From the NCBI GenBank assembly GCA_937899305.1, contig CALDJV010000529.1:1-22486 (forward strand): a DNA stretch of 22,486 nt, written 5' to 3'. Source of the DNA: an uncultured Cytophagaceae bacterium (GTDB taxonomy: Bacteria; Bacteroidota; Bacteroidia; Cytophagales; Microscillaceae). The notes under the pieces are model-generated. The model was not told where the DNA came from. It searched no databases and worked only from the letters and a program-made list of their open reading frames with translations. The position numbers were made by a program, and so were the translations under genes. Shown piece by piece: positions 1 through 6,974 of this stretch (position 1 is its first letter; every line of letters begins with the position of its first letter).

Positions 1-257
1 AATCAAGTTGAAAATCGTTAACTCGCGTTAATTATTGATTTTTGATTGTTCCGCTACGCTTATTGTTTTATGATTAAATGGTTGCGCGAGGCGACGAAAG
101 ACTATGGACCGTCGACTGTGGACTAAAGAAAACTATGGACTAAAAAAGGCTACGAACTACCAACTACTGACTCCGAACTCCCAACTAAAAAAACTATGGA
201 CTATTGACTAAATAAAACTACGAACTACTGACTATCAACTCCCAACTAATAAAAACG
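1..257 (+). repeat. Composite dispersed intergenic repeat, copy A
   Basis: This stretch has no convincing gene. It has two modules. The first (about 30-95) is AT-rich and contains a GTTCCGC core and ATTAAATGGTTGC. The second (about 100-257) is built from variants of GACTATGGAC, GTCGACTGTGGAC and CGAACTACCAACT. From 129 the second module is a tandem duplication with a 61-bp period: AAAACTATGGAC starts at 129 and again at 190, and each unit ends in CCAACTAA. The same two modules in the same order occur on the opposite strand at about 16923-17280. The repeat probably extends left of the window. Its function is unknown; it lies directly upstream of the purE promoter. Confidence 0.75.
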
Positions 258-307
258 AAACACGAATGCCTTATTCTTAAAATCAAAAAAGATTACGGTA
301 TTTCAGC

Positions 308-315
308 TATATTTG
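308..315 (+). promoter_or_regulatory. Candidate purE promoter (-7 element)
   Basis: TATATTTG matches the Bacteroidota sigma-A -7 consensus TAnnTTTG exactly. It ends 30 nt before the ATG at 346. No TTG lies at the usual ~19-nt spacing upstream, so the -33 part is weak. The element overlaps an in-frame TTG codon at 313, which argues against translation starting there. Confidence 0.5.
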
Positions 316-345
316 CCCCAAACTAAAAACTACATTCAAACGAAG

Positions 346-858
346 ATGAGTAACACTAATCACCCACAAGTAGGTATTATTATGGGGAGTAGGTCTGACT
401 TACCCGTTATGCAAGATGCTGCTGATATACTCAAAGAATTGGGCGTATCTTATGAAATCACCATTGTATCGGCCCATCGTACCCCCCAACGAATGGTTAA
501 CTATGCCCAAGCCGCCCAAGCTCGAGGCCTCAAAGCCATTATTGCCGGAGCAGGTGGCGCTGCCCATTTACCCGGAATGGTGGCCTCCCTTACAACCTTG
601 CCCGTAATTGGGGTTCCCGTAAAATCCAGAAACTCCATCGATGGTTGGGATTCGATTCTATCAATTTTGCAAATGCCCAACGGAGTACCCGTGGCCACTG
701 TAGCCCTCAACGCTGCCAAAAATGCAGGGATATTGGCGGCTCAAATGGTAGGAGCCTTTGACGAGGTAGTACAGCAAAATTTACAAAACTACAAAGCGTC
801 TTTGGCCGAGAAAGTAAAAAATGATGCCAGAGAGCTTGGAGGAGCAGATGAATTTTAA
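346..858 (+). CDS. purE: N5-carboxyaminoimidazole ribonucleotide mutase (PurE, class I)
   Basis: PurE moves the carboxyl group of N5-CAIR to give CAIR in de novo purine synthesis in the cytoplasm; PurK makes its substrate. The 170-residue product shows the class I signatures: GSRSDLP (14-20) at the phosphate-binding loop, SAHRTP (42-47) with the catalytic-type His44, GGAAHLPG (70-77), and PNGVPVATVA (111-120). Length fits the family (about 160-175). I chose the ATG at 346. The frame is open from a TTG at 313, but that codon lies inside the candidate -7 promoter element, and the residues it would add have no family counterpart. No purK is visible downstream; the next gene starts 165 nt later and is unrelated, so purE looks monocistronic on this side. 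Confidence 0.96.
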   Translation: MSNTNHPQVGIIMGSRSDLPVMQDAADILKELGVSYEITIVSAHRTPQRMVNYAQAAQARGLKAIIAGAGGAAHLPGMVASLTTLPVIGVPVKSRNSIDGWDSILSILQMPNGVPVATVALNAAKNAGILAAQMVGAFDEVVQQNLQNYKASLAEKVKNDARELGGADEF

Positions 859-1023
859 TCGAATTGCGTCAAAAGCCGCTGAAATCTTTTAAAATCTGAT
901 TTTTTGGGTTAATTTGACTCTTATTCCAAGGGCGTGAAGTTCTGGGCAACAGGCACTTGTAAACTCCCAATGTAAATACAGTAAATACCCTAATATAATC
1001 AAACACGATAACAACAAACAACT

Positions 1024-1704
1024 ATGAGCGAATTCCAACCTTGCGGCTGTGAGAACGGTTATTTTTTTCCGTCAAATTTAGGTCAATGCCCTTATTGTGA
1101 AGATGGCAAAGGTGGTGGTAACATCCAAGACATGCCGCCTTCTTTACCAAATATGGGAAACCAAGGCTTGGATGACGATCCGCCCATGGGTTTCGGTGGA
1201 TTGGCCAAAACCAAACTCGATATGGGAGACGACAGCCCAATGCCAGGTGGCGGAGGTTTTAATTCTCCCCAAACCGAAATATTTGGAGTAGGTGGCGGTG
1301 GCGGAGGAGGAGACCTGAGTCGAACTCAAATTTTTTCAGGAGGTGGAATGGGAGGTTTTGATCCTTCCCCTAATTTTCCTTCCATGCCTCAGCAACAGGG
1401 GCGAAAAATGGTCGGCTGGTTGGTATCTTTTACCATCGATGAAAACGGGATAGATTTTAAACTTTACGAAGGACGCAACATCATTGGAGCCGATCCTGGT
1501 TGTGATGTCACCATTAGCGGTGACCAGGCAGTATCTGGCAAACACCTTACTATTTTACACCGGATGGGGCATTTCAAATTCAGGGATGAGTTTTCTACCA
1601 ATGGAACATTTATCAACGATGTGTTTGTAGAAGAAGGTACGCTCAAAGATGGAGATGTTATCCGAATTGGAGAAACTATTTTTAAATTTAGAAGCATTGC
1701 TTAG
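1024..1704 (+). CDS. Zinc-ribbon-like / Gly-rich linker / FHA domain protein
   Basis: A 226-residue soluble protein without signal peptide or membrane segment. Residues 1-26 hold four cysteines (C7, C9, C22, C25) in a small zinc-ribbon-like arrangement. Residues 30-125 form a Gly/Met/Pro-rich, probably disordered linker carrying three similar Thr motifs: TKLDMG (T63), TEIFGVG (T84) and TQIFSGG (T101). Residues 132-226 are an FHA domain with the usual phosphothreonine-site motifs GRNIIG (150-155), S171-x-x-H174 and STNGT (191-195). FHA domains bind phosphothreonine peptides, so this is a likely reader or substrate of the kinase encoded at 6975. It opens the five-gene same-strand signalling island. 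The gene ends exactly at the left edge of a palindromic repeat, which may supply its last codon and stop. The partner is inferred, not shown. Confidence 0.88.
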   Translation: MSEFQPCGCENGYFFPSNLGQCPYCEDGKGGGNIQDMPPSLPNMGNQGLDDDPPMGFGGLAKTKLDMGDDSPMPGGGGFNSPQTEIFGVGGGGGGGDLSRTQIFSGGGMGGFDPSPNFPSMPQQQGRKMVGWLVSFTIDENGIDFKLYEGRNIIGADPGCDVTISGDQAVSGKHLTILHRMGHFKFRDEFSTNGTFINDVFVEEGTLKDGDVIRIGETIFKFRSIA

Positions 1705-1863
1705 TAACGTTTTCAAAATAAGTGTCGAGTTTTAATGAAATTACTCAAAGTTAAACGAGGCGCTTTTTGCGCTCGTAGCCCTGCTACGGGCAATAAAAGG
1801 AACGAAGTATAACAAAGAGGAATAAATCTAAAGCGGACAGTTATTGCGAACACGTTACCTAAA
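1700..1863 (+). repeat. ~160-bp imperfect palindromic intergenic element, copy 1
   Basis: The two halves are imperfect inverted repeats of about 80 nt around the small hairpin GTAGC-CCT-GCTAC (1775-1787). The left end reads CTTAGTAACG then TTCAAAATAAGTGTC; the right end reads GACAGTTATTGCG then CGTTACC. Copy 2 at 9872-10033 has the same ends (TTCAAAATAAGTGTC is identical), a similar length and the same kind of TAGC-nnn-GCTA core. The left end overlaps the GCT TAG that closes the FHA gene. It fills most of the gap before the VWA/FHA gene. Transcribed, it could form a long hairpin affecting expression between the two genes; it carries no ORF and looks like a non-autonomous repeat. Confidence 0.8.
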
Positions 1864-1897
1864 TAGGCAGCCAAACTAACCTTAGCTGAATGATAAC

Positions 1898-3559
1898 ATG
1901 ATACAAAAAGCACTAAAACCAATTTATTTATTGCTGGGGCTAATCATTGGATACAGCATGCCAGTAATGGCACAAAACTTCAATATCGTAGAAACCGATA
2001 CTACCAAATTCCCTACTCTGAAAGTAAAAATTCTTTTGCCTGATGGAGGGAACCCTTCTGAGCAAGATTTTAAGGTATATGATGAAAAAGATCCCAATAA
2101 AGCACTATCAATTAACCTGGAAGCTCCCAGTGCTCCTGATAGCAGTGATGCCAACAGCCCCAAAGACCGTTTAATCTTTATTTTGGTCGATGGTTCGGCC
2201 ATTATGAATGGGGTACCCATCAACAGCGTTAAGAGAGCATTGGCCAACAGTTTTGGGGTATTTTCATCTACCGATAAGGTCAACGTTGGTTTTTTTACCG
2301 ATACCGACGAAATTACCTTGGTTACACCAGGCTTCAATGACAAATTCAGATACCTTAGCCAAGAGATCAAATCCAAAGTAGAGGCTGCACCAGCAGTAGA
2401 TTCCTCGGGCGAATACACCTCCAAACTGTACGCAGCAATGTACGCAGCATTGGAAGATATCAATAAGGATGATATGGAGGGACAGAAAATATTGGTGGTG
2501 ATTTCTGCGGGGCAGAACAAAGGGAGTGCTTTTACTTCTGCAGAGTGCATTAGCCGGGCTCGTCTGATGAAAATCCCAATTTATTCTATCACCTATCAAA
2601 TGGGAGACAATGCCACTGTACCCGATGGGTTGAGTCGAATCAGTAGCGAAGTCAGAGTCGGAAATTCCTCGGTGGGTTCCCCCAGTAGAGTAGTGAAAAC
2701 GGCAGGGGAGATTCAAAATGCATTGAGCGATTTTTTTGCCATCAAAGATGAAGTTGTGGTGCCACAAGGGGTTACTTTATTTATCTCTTTTGATACTGAT
2801 GCACCTGCTGACGGCGACCAACATTCTTATATGATCAACTACAAAGGGCAAAATCAGACCCAGCGTTATTTTTCACCGCTTCGCCCCGAGGGAGAAGGTT
2901 TTTTTAAAAGGTATGGAATCTACCTCATTATTGCAGCGGGTGCTTTATTGGGAATCGTGCTTTGGATGTTGTACAACCGTCGGGTAAAACAAGCCGAAGA
3001 AGAACGCATTGCTGCTGAAGAGGAAGCCGAAGCTGAAGAGCAAGCTCGATTGGCCGCTGAGGCCGCCCGAAGACGTCAACAAGAAACATTGGCGCGTCAA
3101 CAACAAGACCAAGCCTCTAAGCAACAAGAAGCAACCGACCAGCGCCTCAAGGCATTGGAAGAACAAAATATTCGGTTGCAAGAGCAAATAAGATCACAAC
3201 AATTACAGGATGATAATCGCCCTACTCCCGATCCGAAATATGATATGAAACGAACCATTATTTCGGGTGGAGGTGGAGCGCCTACCTTGATGGTGTCGGC
3301 CGGGAATTTCAATCAGTCGTTTTCTCTAAACAAGCCCAAAATATTTATAGGGCGTGCGCAGGAAAACGATGTAATGATTCCAACACAGACGGTATCTGGA
3401 CAGCATGCAACCATTACGATCGAGAGAGGAAGTTTTTATTTGACTGACTTGGGAAGTACCAATGGAACTTTTGTGAATGGATCGCGGGTAAGCAAAACGA
3501 TTCTAAAGTCGGGAGATATGATAAAGCTGGGCGCTGCCAACCTTAAGTTTCATATTTAA
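1898..3559 (+). CDS. Membrane-anchored VWA-like / coiled-coil / FHA protein
   Basis: A 553-residue protein. Residues 1-25 are a signal peptide or signal anchor (hydrophobic core LLLGLIIG, likely cleavage after VMA). Residues 90-235 resemble a von Willebrand factor A domain: a FILVDGS strand, a GFFTDTDE strand and an ILVVISAG strand. The metal site is degenerate: DGSAI (98-102) replaces DxSxS and SAGQ replaces the usual TDG, so metal-dependent binding is doubtful. Residues 340-359 are a transmembrane helix, 361-435 a charged Gln/Glu/Ala-rich coiled coil, and 475-553 an FHA domain with IGR (484-486), S500-x-x-H503 and GSTNGT (519-524). The layout puts VWA outside the cytoplasm and FHA inside, as expected for a receptor coupled to the neighbouring kinase. 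A Thr motif, KRTIISGGGG (T453), precedes the FHA domain. The exact role is unknown. Confidence 0.87.
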   Translation: MIQKALKPIYLLLGLIIGYSMPVMAQNFNIVETDTTKFPTLKVKILLPDGGNPSEQDFKVYDEKDPNKALSINLEAPSAPDSSDANSPKDRLIFILVDGSAIMNGVPINSVKRALANSFGVFSSTDKVNVGFFTDTDEITLVTPGFNDKFRYLSQEIKSKVEAAPAVDSSGEYTSKLYAAMYAALEDINKDDMEGQKILVVISAGQNKGSAFTSAECISRARLMKIPIYSITYQMGDNATVPDGLSRISSEVRVGNSSVGSPSRVVKTAGEIQNALSDFFAIKDEVVVPQGVTLFISFDTDAPADGDQHSYMINYKGQNQTQRYFSPLRPEGEGFFKRYGIYLIIAAGALLGIVLWMLYNRRVKQAEEERIAAEEEAEAEEQARLAAEAARRRQQETLARQQQDQASKQQEATDQRLKALEEQNIRLQEQIRSQQLQDDNRPTPDPKYDMKRTIISGGGGAPTLMVSAGNFNQSFSLNKPKIFIGRAQENDVMIPTQTVSGQHATITIERGSFYLTDLGSTNGTFVNGSRVSKTILKSGDMIKLGAANLKFHI

Positions 3560-3604
3560 TCAATAGAAAATAAGTACTGAGGCAGAGCAAAAGTTAAAAA
3601 CAAC

Positions 3605-5209
3605 ATGAAGAACTTTCATTTTGGTAGTCACACTGACATTGGGCACGTACGCAAACAAAACGAAGATGCCATGGGGTACTACGAAACCTCCAACGGGTAT
3701 GTGTTTGTGGTATGCGACGGCATGGGAGGTGCTGCTGGAGGAGCTACGGCCTCTCGAATGGCGGTCAATAGTATCAAAATCTTTTTTCAACATCAATACT
3801 ATCCCGATCCTCAAGCGGCGATCCGACAAGCGATTCAGTACGCCAATCAACAGATTTTTCAAGCCGCCCAAAATGCACCAGGGATGCAAGGCATGGGGAC
3901 TACTTGTGTGGTAGTAGTGGTACGCAATGACCAAGTATTTTACGGACACGTAGGAGATAGCCGTTTATATCATTTGAGTCAGGGTAAAATTACCCGAGCC
4001 ACCAAAGATCATTCATTTGTGCAAGCTTTGGTCGATCAAGGAGTAATTACCGATGATGAGGCTGAAACCCACCCTCGGCGCAATGAACTACTAAGAGCGC
4101 TGGGAACCCAGCCTATGGTTGAAATTGAGGTGGCTTCTAACCCAATTGTACCCGATAGAAACGATCTGTTTTTGTTGTGTACTGATGGGCTGAATGGTTT
4201 GGTACACGATAAAAGCATTGAAAGTACCCTCAACTCTCCCATAGATGTAGAACATAAGGCCATCAAACTAGTACAAATGGCCAACAACCTGGGTGGGTAC
4301 GACAATACCACAGTGCAGCTCATTGAGTTTTATAATGTGCCTACCAAAAGAAAATCTGGATTTGGACAACAAAAAAGTGCCTTGGGTGGTACTTTGATTA
4401 ATCCTACCAATTCTCCAGGTGGTTTTTCAGATATGGCAAACTCAGATAATGATCCTCTTGGTTTTGCTGAAGAATCTCAATCTGATTATTTTCAGGAGTT
4501 TGAACCAACCCCCAAACCCAGACCTACTCCCAAAAGCAGCCCCCAAAAACGCAAACCACCCCAAGAGCGCGCACGCCCCCGCCAAGAAAAGTCCCGACCA
4601 GAAAGATCAAGAGAAGAAAGCTCCCGACGAGACCGAGACCGGGAGAGAAGACCCAGAAGAGGAGGTAGTTTTGATTTAGACTCTCCCATCATGCAAGTGA
4701 TTGCTCGTTTGGCATTTGTGGTACTGCTTTTTTACGGTGGAAGGTGGTTTTACAAATACGCAGTAAAAGAAGGGTACATCAATACCAACTTTCTCCAACA
4801 AACCAGAAACGTATTTGATAGTGGCAAAAAAACGGTCAACAACATTGGCGACAAGTACAATGCATTTCGCAAAAAAATAAGGGAAGCCAAAGATTTTATC
4901 AATTCCACTCAAAAATCGCTCAACGATGCCTTGCTAAAAATGGATAGTATCCGAAATAAAATTGATCATACCATAGTAAAAATCACCGAAAAAACGAAGG
5001 ACTTGAAAAAACTGGCCGAAGAGCAAGGGTCAAAACTAGATTGGATTTTAGAAGTAAATGGACTGAAATCGATCGACGAAATCAAGGAAAAAAACATTAC
5101 CGAACTCATCATTCCCAAAGAAAGTCCAAAAAAGATCATGGATAAGGTAAATAAGCTCAAAAAGGAAGCGAAAGAAGCCATTGAAGAGCAAAAGCGTAAA
5201 TTGGAATAA
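3605..5209 (+). CDS. PP2C-family Ser/Thr phosphatase with TM segment and extracytoplasmic coiled coil
   Basis: Residues 1-242 are a complete PP2C (PPM) phosphatase domain that would remove phosphate from Ser/Thr proteins using two metal ions. Visible motifs are DIGHVRKQNED (11-21), VCDGMGG (36-42), GMGTT (96-100), HVGDSR (115-120), DHS (135-137), CTDG (192-195) and GGYDNTTV (230-237); the metal-binding aspartates are all present. A linker (245-355) follows and turns strongly Pro/Arg/Ser/Glu-rich. Residues 362-380 are a transmembrane helix, and 390-534 form a helical, coiled-coil-prone Lys/Glu-rich region probably outside the cytoplasm. Residues 478-505 faintly resemble half of a LysM repeat. 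It starts 45 nt after the VWA/FHA gene, so co-transcription is likely. It is the likely counterpart of the kinase at 6975. Confidence 0.93.
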   Translation: MKNFHFGSHTDIGHVRKQNEDAMGYYETSNGYVFVVCDGMGGAAGGATASRMAVNSIKIFFQHQYYPDPQAAIRQAIQYANQQIFQAAQNAPGMQGMGTTCVVVVVRNDQVFYGHVGDSRLYHLSQGKITRATKDHSFVQALVDQGVITDDEAETHPRRNELLRALGTQPMVEIEVASNPIVPDRNDLFLLCTDGLNGLVHDKSIESTLNSPIDVEHKAIKLVQMANNLGGYDNTTVQLIEFYNVPTKRKSGFGQQKSALGGTLINPTNSPGGFSDMANSDNDPLGFAEESQSDYFQEFEPTPKPRPTPKSSPQKRKPPQERARPRQEKSRPERSREESSRRDRDRERRPRRGGSFDLDSPIMQVIARLAFVVLLFYGGRWFYKYAVKEGYINTNFLQQTRNVFDSGKKTVNNIGDKYNAFRKKIREAKDFINSTQKSLNDALLKMDSIRNKIDHTIVKITEKTKDLKKLAEEQGSKLDWILEVNGLKSIDEIKEKNITELIIPKESPKKIMDKVNKLKKEAKEAIEEQKRKLE

Positions 5210-5263
5210 GTAGGGGAATTGAAAATTACAAAACTAAATCTCAAGGATAACTAAAATATATTG

Positions 5264-5271
5264 TATTTTTG
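5264..5271 (+). promoter_or_regulatory. Candidate promoter (-7 element) for the pseudokinase gene
   Basis: TATTTTTG matches TAnnTTTG exactly. The next bases, CTCTGA, are also found after the -7 element of the lipoprotein gene (minus strand, 9193-9206), so 14 bases, TATTTTTGCTCTGA, are shared by two unrelated upstream regions. No well-spaced TTG is present. The leader that follows contains nested inverted repeats: CTCTGA (5272-5277) with TCAGAG (5325-5330), and TGCCTC (5281-5286) with GAGGCA (5313-5318). Confidence 0.45.
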
Positions 5272-5368
5272 CTCTGAGATTGCCTCGACTTTTGGGAGGT
5301 TACTATAAAGCTGAGGCACTTGATTCAGAGTTGAAGGGCGAGACGACTTCTTTCTAAACAAAATTGTG

Positions 5369-6874
5369 ATGGGCGAGAATATTTTAAACTACCGCATAGA
5401 AGAACTGGTACAGGAAAATCAGGTTTTTAGATCTTATTTGGGAACCCACACGCAGTATCCCAAAAAAGTATTGATCAAAACCTTGAGTCCTTTGCTGGAT
5501 TATAACCCAGCTGCCAAGGACTCCTTTATGGAAGAGGTAAAAAAACTAGCTGCGGTACAACATCCCTATATTGCGACACTGTACGATTGCCTCGAGCAAG
5601 GAAACGAACTGTATTTGATTTATGAATACCTGGAAGATTTCTCGCTTGCTCAAAAGATTCAACAGGGTGGTGCCCTGGCCGAATCAGACGCCCTGGATTT
5701 ATTTATGAAAATCCTAGAAGCCTACCAGTATGCGCATCAGCACCAGCTAATCAACGGTGCTATCAACCCCAATCATATCTTTGTTTCTCAAGATCAACAA
5801 GTCAAATTATTGACTTCTGCTCTCAGCAATGTTTTTTTGGTAGAAAATCTCAAGTTACAAAATGTGGCCATGGCGGCATACCTGAGCCCTGAACAAGCCC
5901 AGGGACACCCTACCGACCTACGCAGTGATGTATACGCCTTGGCGGTAATGTTGTATTATATGCTGAAAGGGCAACACCCCTACCAAGGTCAAAAACTGGG
6001 AGAAATTCAGCAGAACATTGTCCAGCAAAATCTAAAAATGGACGGGATTAACAGTGGGTTGGCCAAGGTATTGCAAAAAGCATTGTCTAAAAATAGCAAC
6101 GATCGATATGCCAATATAGAAGCTTTTAGTGAAGCGCTTAAGCAGTATCTGGAAGCAAAGACTACTGGTACCAAACCAACCGCACCCAAAAACATAACAA
6201 CACTACCAGCCAATGATTCTTTGGACAATACCATCTACCCGGAGGATTTAGAGTCTGAGGAAGAAGTTTATGACACTAGGGAAGCAAAAATACTCAATTT
6301 ACCACTGTTTATCCTCATTGGCTTGTTGGGGGTTATTTTGATTTATAATTATGCCAAAGACAATACCCGTAGTTATGTCAATTCAGCAGTAGTTTTTGAT
6401 ATCAAAGACACTACTTCGATTCGCAACATGCAAGATTCTATCAAGGTGGCCAACGAAGAGCAACGGGTTGCAGATAGTGTACGCCGGATGAACATTGGAA
6501 AGAGCACGGATAGTACTAAAATATACATTCATAAAGCTGGATATGGTGAAACCCTTGAGTGGTTGGCCAAGCGGTATTATGTGCCTCTGGAAACCCTAGA
6601 GAAGATGAATGATATGAAACGTACGGATAAAATTCGTCCGCGAACTGGGCTCAAAGTATTGGTACGAGACATATACAAGCTCAAGGAAAACGAGAATATT
6701 TATCATGTCTCTCGTAAGTATCGTATCAATCCAAACGTGATTTTGTACGCCAATGGTATTTCCTTGGCGCAAGTCAAGCGAAAGTACGACGAAGAGGGGA
6801 ATCTGTTAGAAGAAGACAAGCCCATTTATGAAGGCAAAGAGTTGGTAATACCTTTGAATGCCCCAAGGTATTAA
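5369..6874 (+). CDS. Membrane pseudokinase (Hanks-type fold) with two LysM-like repeats
   Basis: A 501-residue protein whose first 265 residues follow a bacterial Hanks kinase but with a destroyed active site. The Gly-rich loop is absent (VQENQVF where the next gene has GEGGVG); the VAIK-type lysine survives in VLIK (K37). HRDIKPSN of the paralogue is replaced by NGAINPNH (129-136), and DFG by TSA (149-151). The C-lobe is well kept (YLSPEQ, RSDVYALAVMLYYMLKG), so the fold should be intact. Residues 312-329 form a transmembrane helix. The outer part (about 386-495) has two LysM-like repeats, suggesting glycan or peptidoglycan binding. The start is GTG at 5366 or ATG at 5369; the GTG would align better with the paralogue's MIGE. 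Likely an allosteric partner or scaffold for the kinase at 6975 (inference). Confidence 0.88.
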   Translation: MGENILNYRIEELVQENQVFRSYLGTHTQYPKKVLIKTLSPLLDYNPAAKDSFMEEVKKLAAVQHPYIATLYDCLEQGNELYLIYEYLEDFSLAQKIQQGGALAESDALDLFMKILEAYQYAHQHQLINGAINPNHIFVSQDQQVKLLTSALSNVFLVENLKLQNVAMAAYLSPEQAQGHPTDLRSDVYALAVMLYYMLKGQHPYQGQKLGEIQQNIVQQNLKMDGINSGLAKVLQKALSKNSNDRYANIEAFSEALKQYLEAKTTGTKPTAPKNITTLPANDSLDNTIYPEDLESEEEVYDTREAKILNLPLFILIGLLGVILIYNYAKDNTRSYVNSAVVFDIKDTTSIRNMQDSIKVANEEQRVADSVRRMNIGKSTDSTKIYIHKAGYGETLEWLAKRYYVPLETLEKMNDMKRTDKIRPRTGLKVLVRDIYKLKENENIYHVSRKYRINPNVILYANGISLAQVKRKYDEEGNLLEEDKPIYEGKELVIPLNAPRY

Positions 6875-6905
6875 TAATGTATTTTGACGCCTCACTTTGG
6901 TCATT

Positions 6906-6935
6906 TTGCAATGCCATTAGTGGGGTATATTTTTG
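6906..6935 (+). promoter_or_regulatory. Promoter of the Ser/Thr kinase gene
   Basis: TTG at 6906-6908, a 19-nt spacer, then TATTTTTG at 6928-6935 gives a full match to the Bacteroidota primary promoter pattern TTG-N19-TAnnTTTG. It lies in the 100-nt gap after the pseudokinase gene, about 40 nt before the kinase ATG. The kinase can therefore be transcribed separately from the upstream genes. Confidence 0.65.
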
Positions 6936-6974
6936 AAATCCGAGCTTTGTTCAGACTTTAAAACTTAACTAATA

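Noticed and set aside
129..257. CRISPR array from the repeated GACTATGGAC/CCAACT words
   Set aside because: Repeats are degenerate with unequal spacing, there are no unique spacers of constant length, and no cas gene is present.
313..345. TTG start for purE
   Set aside because: The TTG is part of the candidate -7 promoter element, and the added residues are not part of the family.
1924..2550. Minus-strand 208-residue open frame
   Set aside because: It lies wholly inside the VWA/FHA gene, whose domains are clear on the + strand, and its translation has no recognisable motif or ordered composition.
5369..6874. Calling the pseudokinase a pseudogene
   Set aside because: The frame is intact through kinase fold, membrane helix and LysM-like repeats, with no stop or frameshift; the losses are confined to catalytic residues.
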